Shown here: positions 6,133 to 8,262 of the stretch, one piece after another
Layout: every line of letters starts with the position of its first letter
Position numbering within the stretch: position 1 is the stretch's first letter
NCBI GenBank assembly: GCA_019241915.1
Contig: JAFAWI010000180.1
Span: forward strand, 1-8,262
DNA from: Alphaproteobacteria bacterium
GTDB taxonomy: Bacteria > Pseudomonadota > Alphaproteobacteria > ATCC43930 > CGMCC-115725
Direction of reading: 5' to 3'
Length of the DNA stretch: 8,262 nucleotides
Position numbers and translations under genes: made by a program
The notes under the pieces: model-generated
Seen by the model: only the letters and a program-made list of their open reading frames with translations
The model's database searches: none
Told to the model about the DNA's origin: nothing

Positions 6133-6166
6133 TCCAATCCCGGTCCGCTTCCAATCCCGGTCCGCT
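6133..6166 (+). repeat. Two-copy perfect 17-bp tandem repeat
   Basis: TCCAATCCCGGTCCGCT occurs twice back to back (6133-6149 and 6150-6166), just after the hairpin at 6095-6130 and in the intergenic region before the MetE-like gene. It may be a replication-slippage product or paired protein-binding sites. The rest of the intergenic stretch (6167-6276) shows only an isolated TTGACG at 6213 without a convincing -10 partner. Confidence 0.7.
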
Positions 6167-6277
6167 CCACCGCAGCGGGATCCTGCGCGGTGACGGAACC
6201 CGCCTTTCCTCTTGACGTTATCGAGGGGATGCGGTGACCGGGCCGGCGCAATGGCTCGCCAACGCCGTACGCCGGCG

Positions 6278-6283
6278 AGGGAG
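6278..6283 (+). promoter_or_regulatory. Ribosome binding site for the GTG start at 6295
   Basis: AGGGAG lies 11 nt upstream of GTG 6295, somewhat far but the only purine-rich match. It supports GTG as the start, from which homology begins almost at once (PTYPKYTTTVIGAHSVPRW). Confidence 0.45.
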
Positions 6284-6294
6284 AAAAACCGGGG

Positions 6295-7362
6295 GTGCCG
6301 ACCTATCCGAAATACACCACTACCGTGATCGGCGCGCACAGTGTCCCGCGGTGGTTCGAGGCGCTCGACCGCCTCGTGGCGCTGGGCCAGCTCCAGCCGG
6401 CCGATTTGAACGACGCTCAGTTTCGCACGATGCAGGCTGCGATCCTCGAACAAGAGGCGGCGGGGATCGACATCATCACCGGCGGCGAGACCCACCGGCG
6501 GTCGCACAACAGGCATTCGCCGCCCAATGCGATGCTCAATCACTTCTGGAATAGGATTTCGGCCTTTCAGGGGGTGACCCGGCCAAAGCCGATTACCGCA
6601 TACGACCCCAATGTCACGCATCCGGCAGCGATCTGCCACGGGCCGATCGGCGACGGGATCGATCTCGGCCTGGTCGAAGAGTTCCGAGGGGTATCCGAAT
6701 TCGCCAGCCGGCCGGTCAAGATCACCATGACCGGACCGCATCTGCTGTCGGCTGTCGCCCATGACGAATATTACGGCGACCTCAGGCGCATGATGTTCGA
6801 CTTGGCAAAGCTGCTGCGGCACAACTTCAACCGCCTCGCCGACGCGGGCTGCAAACATCTCCAGATTGACGAGCCTTATTTCACGCCGGCCACCGACGAG
6901 GAGGTCGCCGCCGCGGTCGAGGCGATCAACCTGGCGATCGAGGATGTGCCTGACGACGTTCATGTGGCCGTGCATATCTGTCAGGGCAATTACGCCGTCG
7001 GGCCGGATTACGACGGGCAAATCGGCCACCGCTATTTCGATGTCGGCCGCTACAAGGCCGACCTGGTGTGCGGGATCGATTGCGATTCGCTGCTGATCGA
7101 GCACGATATGACGCATCATTTCGAGGGCCGGCTGGGCAACAAGCAGCTCGGCGTCGGCGCGGTCGACGTGCAGGCGCCCAATATCGAGAGCGGCGAACTG
7201 GTCGCCGACCGGATTCTCTCCTATCGCTGGCTCGCGCCGGAGCAGGTGATCATCACCAGCTCGTGCGGGCTGAACCACCTGCCGCGGCATATAGCGCTTG
7301 GCAAGCTGCGGGCGATGACCGAAGCCAAGGCCATCCTGTGCGGCCTCAACCCGCCGCCATGA
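6295..7362 (+). CDS. Stand-alone MetE catalytic-domain protein (core-type cobalamin-independent methionine synthase family)
   Basis: A 355-aa protein equal to the C-terminal catalytic barrel of MetE. It lacks the N-terminal half found in full-length MetE (about 750 aa), which takes part in binding polyglutamyl methyl-folate. The four zinc ligands can be matched: H227 and C229 (HICQGNY), E269 (DSLLIEHD) and C324 (TSSCGLNHLP). Other conserved parts are the N-terminal TTTVIGAHSVPRW, GIDIITGGETHRRSHNRHSP (57-76), KITMTGPHLL and the substrate-pocket segment LQIDEPYFTPATDEE. With the metal site intact it probably uses zinc to activate a thiol such as homocysteine. Core-MetE-type enzymes are reported to take methyl groups from donors other than folate, such as corrinoid proteins, but the donor here cannot be read from sequence. 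Start GTG 6295. The stop overlaps the sensor gene start (ATGA), suggesting coupling. Confidence 0.85.
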   Translation: MPTYPKYTTTVIGAHSVPRWFEALDRLVALGQLQPADLNDAQFRTMQAAILEQEAAGIDIITGGETHRRSHNRHSPPNAMLNHFWNRISAFQGVTRPKPITAYDPNVTHPAAICHGPIGDGIDLGLVEEFRGVSEFASRPVKITMTGPHLLSAVAHDEYYGDLRRMMFDLAKLLRHNFNRLADAGCKHLQIDEPYFTPATDEEVAAAVEAINLAIEDVPDDVHVAVHICQGNYAVGPDYDGQIGHRYFDVGRYKADLVCGIDCDSLLIEHDMTHHFEGRLGNKQLGVGAVDVQAPNIESGELVADRILSYRWLAPEQVIITSSCGLNHLPRHIALGKLRAMTEAKAILCGLNPPP

Positions 7363-8262
7363 ACGACCCCGGGTACAGGCGAGACCGGATCGAGCGGCGC
7401 TTGCGCGCCAGCGAGGAGCGCTTCCGTCGCGCGCAGGCGGCCAGCGGCATCGGCTGGTTCGAATGGGACCTCGCAACCGGCGAATGGGAATGGACGCCGC
7501 CGGTTGCGGTGCTGTTCGGGCTCGACCCCGAAACCGTCGGGCCCGGGTTTTTCGGCTGGGAGCGGACCATCTTTCCGGACGACGTCGCCAAGCTGCACGC
7601 GGCGGCCAAGAAGGCGGTCGCCAGCGGCGCTTACTATGTCGAGTTTCGCGTCCGGCACGCGGACGGCAGCCTGCATTGGATCGCCGGAAAGGGCGAAAGC
7701 ACCGCCGACGATCAGCAGCGCCAGCGGATCGCCGGGGTCTACTATGAAATCAGCGAGCGCAAGGCGCTGGAAGCGCGGCTGCTCGCGCTCAACGAAACAC
7801 TCGAAGCGCGCATCGCCCAGGTTGCCGAAGAGGCGCGCACGCTCGAAATACTCAACCGCACCGGCGCTGCGCTCGCGGCAGAGCTGAGCCTCGAGCGCCT
7901 TGTCCAGACGGTGATCGATGCCGGGGTCGAGCTCGCCGGCGCCGAGTGGGGCGTCTTCCTGCGCAAAGCCGCGACCGGGGCCGGCGAACCCCGCTTCCGT
8001 TACGCCATCTCGGGCACGGAGGGAGCCGCGGTCGAACAACTGCCGCTGCCGTGCGACTTACCGTCCGCCGCGGTTTTTCAAGGCGAGGCGGCGATCGACA
8101 GCGTCGCGCTCGGCGGCGTTGCCGGGCCGGGCGGCCAGCCGGTACGCAGCTACATGGCGGTGCCGGTGGTTTCGCGCTCGGGCGAGGCGATTGGCGGGTT
8201 GTTTTTTGGTCACACCGAGAGCGGCCGGTTCACCGAGCGCGCGCAGCGGATTGTGACCGGGA
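7359..8262 (+). CDS. PAS-GAF sensory protein, probably the N-terminus of a histidine kinase (3'-partial)
   Basis: The frame from ATG 7359 stays open to the window end (301 complete codons). Residues about 18-132 form a PAS domain of the PAS_3 type: ASEERFRRAQAASGIGWFEWD, VLFGLDPETV, FPDDVAKL, EFRVRHADGSLHWIAGKG, then the exit ISERKALEARL. Residues 133-165 look like a coiled-coil signalling helix (LEARLLALNETLEARIAQVAEE), followed by a GAF domain from about 166 on (TLEILNRTGAALAAELSLERLVQTVIDAG, SYMAVPVVSRSGEAIGGLFF, ERAQRIVTG). This order is common in soluble multi-sensor histidine kinases or diguanylate cyclases; the output domain lies beyond the window. There is no transmembrane segment in the visible part. 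It overlaps the MetE-like gene by 4 nt with no ribosome binding site of its own, suggesting translation by coupling. The ligand is unknown. Confidence 0.85.
   Translation, partial: MNDPGYRRDRIERRLRASEERFRRAQAASGIGWFEWDLATGEWEWTPPVAVLFGLDPETVGPGFFGWERTIFPDDVAKLHAAAKKAVASGAYYVEFRVRHADGSLHWIAGKGESTADDQQRQRIAGVYYEISERKALEARLLALNETLEARIAQVAEEARTLEILNRTGAALAAELSLERLVQTVIDAGVELAGAEWGVFLRKAATGAGEPRFRYAISGTEGAAVEQLPLPCDLPSAAVFQGEAAIDSVALGGVAGPGGQPVRSYMAVPVVSRSGEAIGGLFFGHTESGRFTERAQRIVTG

Noticed and set aside
6213..6240. TTGACG followed by a possible -10 as promoter of the MetE-like gene
   Set aside because: At 17 nt spacing the downstream hexamer is TGACCG, with no resemblance to a -10 box.
6060..6294. 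Possible SAM or cobalamin riboswitch before the MetE-like gene
   Set aside because: I looked for conserved core motifs of these riboswitches and found none; the only structure is the hairpin and the 17-bp tandem repeat.
5935..7476. Long open frame on the - strand (513 codons) over the PRC-barrel and MetE-like genes
   Set aside because: It is antisense to two genes with clear domains and zinc ligands. Its translation is Arg/Asp-rich with a Cys-run low-complexity stretch and no recognisable domain, a usual shadow in GC-rich DNA.

Overview
The window is GC-rich (roughly 65% by eye) and densely coded, with overlapping stop/start junctions and frequent TTG/GTG starts. Together with the protein types (a bkd-type branched-chain 2-oxoacid dehydrogenase, a PAS-GAF sensor, a small secreted PRC-barrel protein and a dispersed CCCCTCACCCC palindromic repeat), this suggests a chromosomal segment of an alphaproteobacterium, perhaps Rhodospirillales- or Rhizobiales-like. 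That placement is inference; there is no rRNA or other marker here. I see no tRNA, CRISPR array, insertion sequence or phage gene.

Region 1 (1-4196, + strand) is the distal part of a branched-chain 2-oxoacid dehydrogenase operon: E1 beta (5' end cut by the window), E2 acyltransferase, E3 lipoamide dehydrogenase, then a GmhB-like HAD phosphatase. E1 beta/E2 and E3/HAD overlap by a few bases and E2/E3 are 1 nt apart, so the four genes are probably co-transcribed and translationally coupled. E1 alpha is expected just upstream of the window. The E2 gene carries a 124-bp palindromic repeat translated in frame inside the linker between its lipoyl and subunit-binding domains, the most unusual feature of the window.

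Region 2 (4197-4659) holds a small secreted protein gene on the - strand, convergent with the HAD gene. Its likely terminator lies inside the 3' end of the HAD coding sequence. A 173-bp divergent intergenic region follows, with a perfect 14-bp palindrome.

Region 3 (4660-6294, + strand) encodes a YihY/BrkB-family membrane protein and a secreted PRC-barrel protein with an Asn/Ser-rich tail. A 235-bp intergenic region follows, holding a strong hairpin and a two-copy 17-bp tandem repeat.

Region 4 (6295-8262, + strand) encodes a stand-alone MetE-catalytic-domain protein (core methionine-synthase type) with all four zinc ligands. It overlaps by 4 nt a PAS-GAF sensor protein that runs off the window. 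No complete new defence or mobile system is evident. The items most worth following up are the in-frame repeat in E2, the core-MetE/sensor coupling and the HAD gene in the bkd operon.
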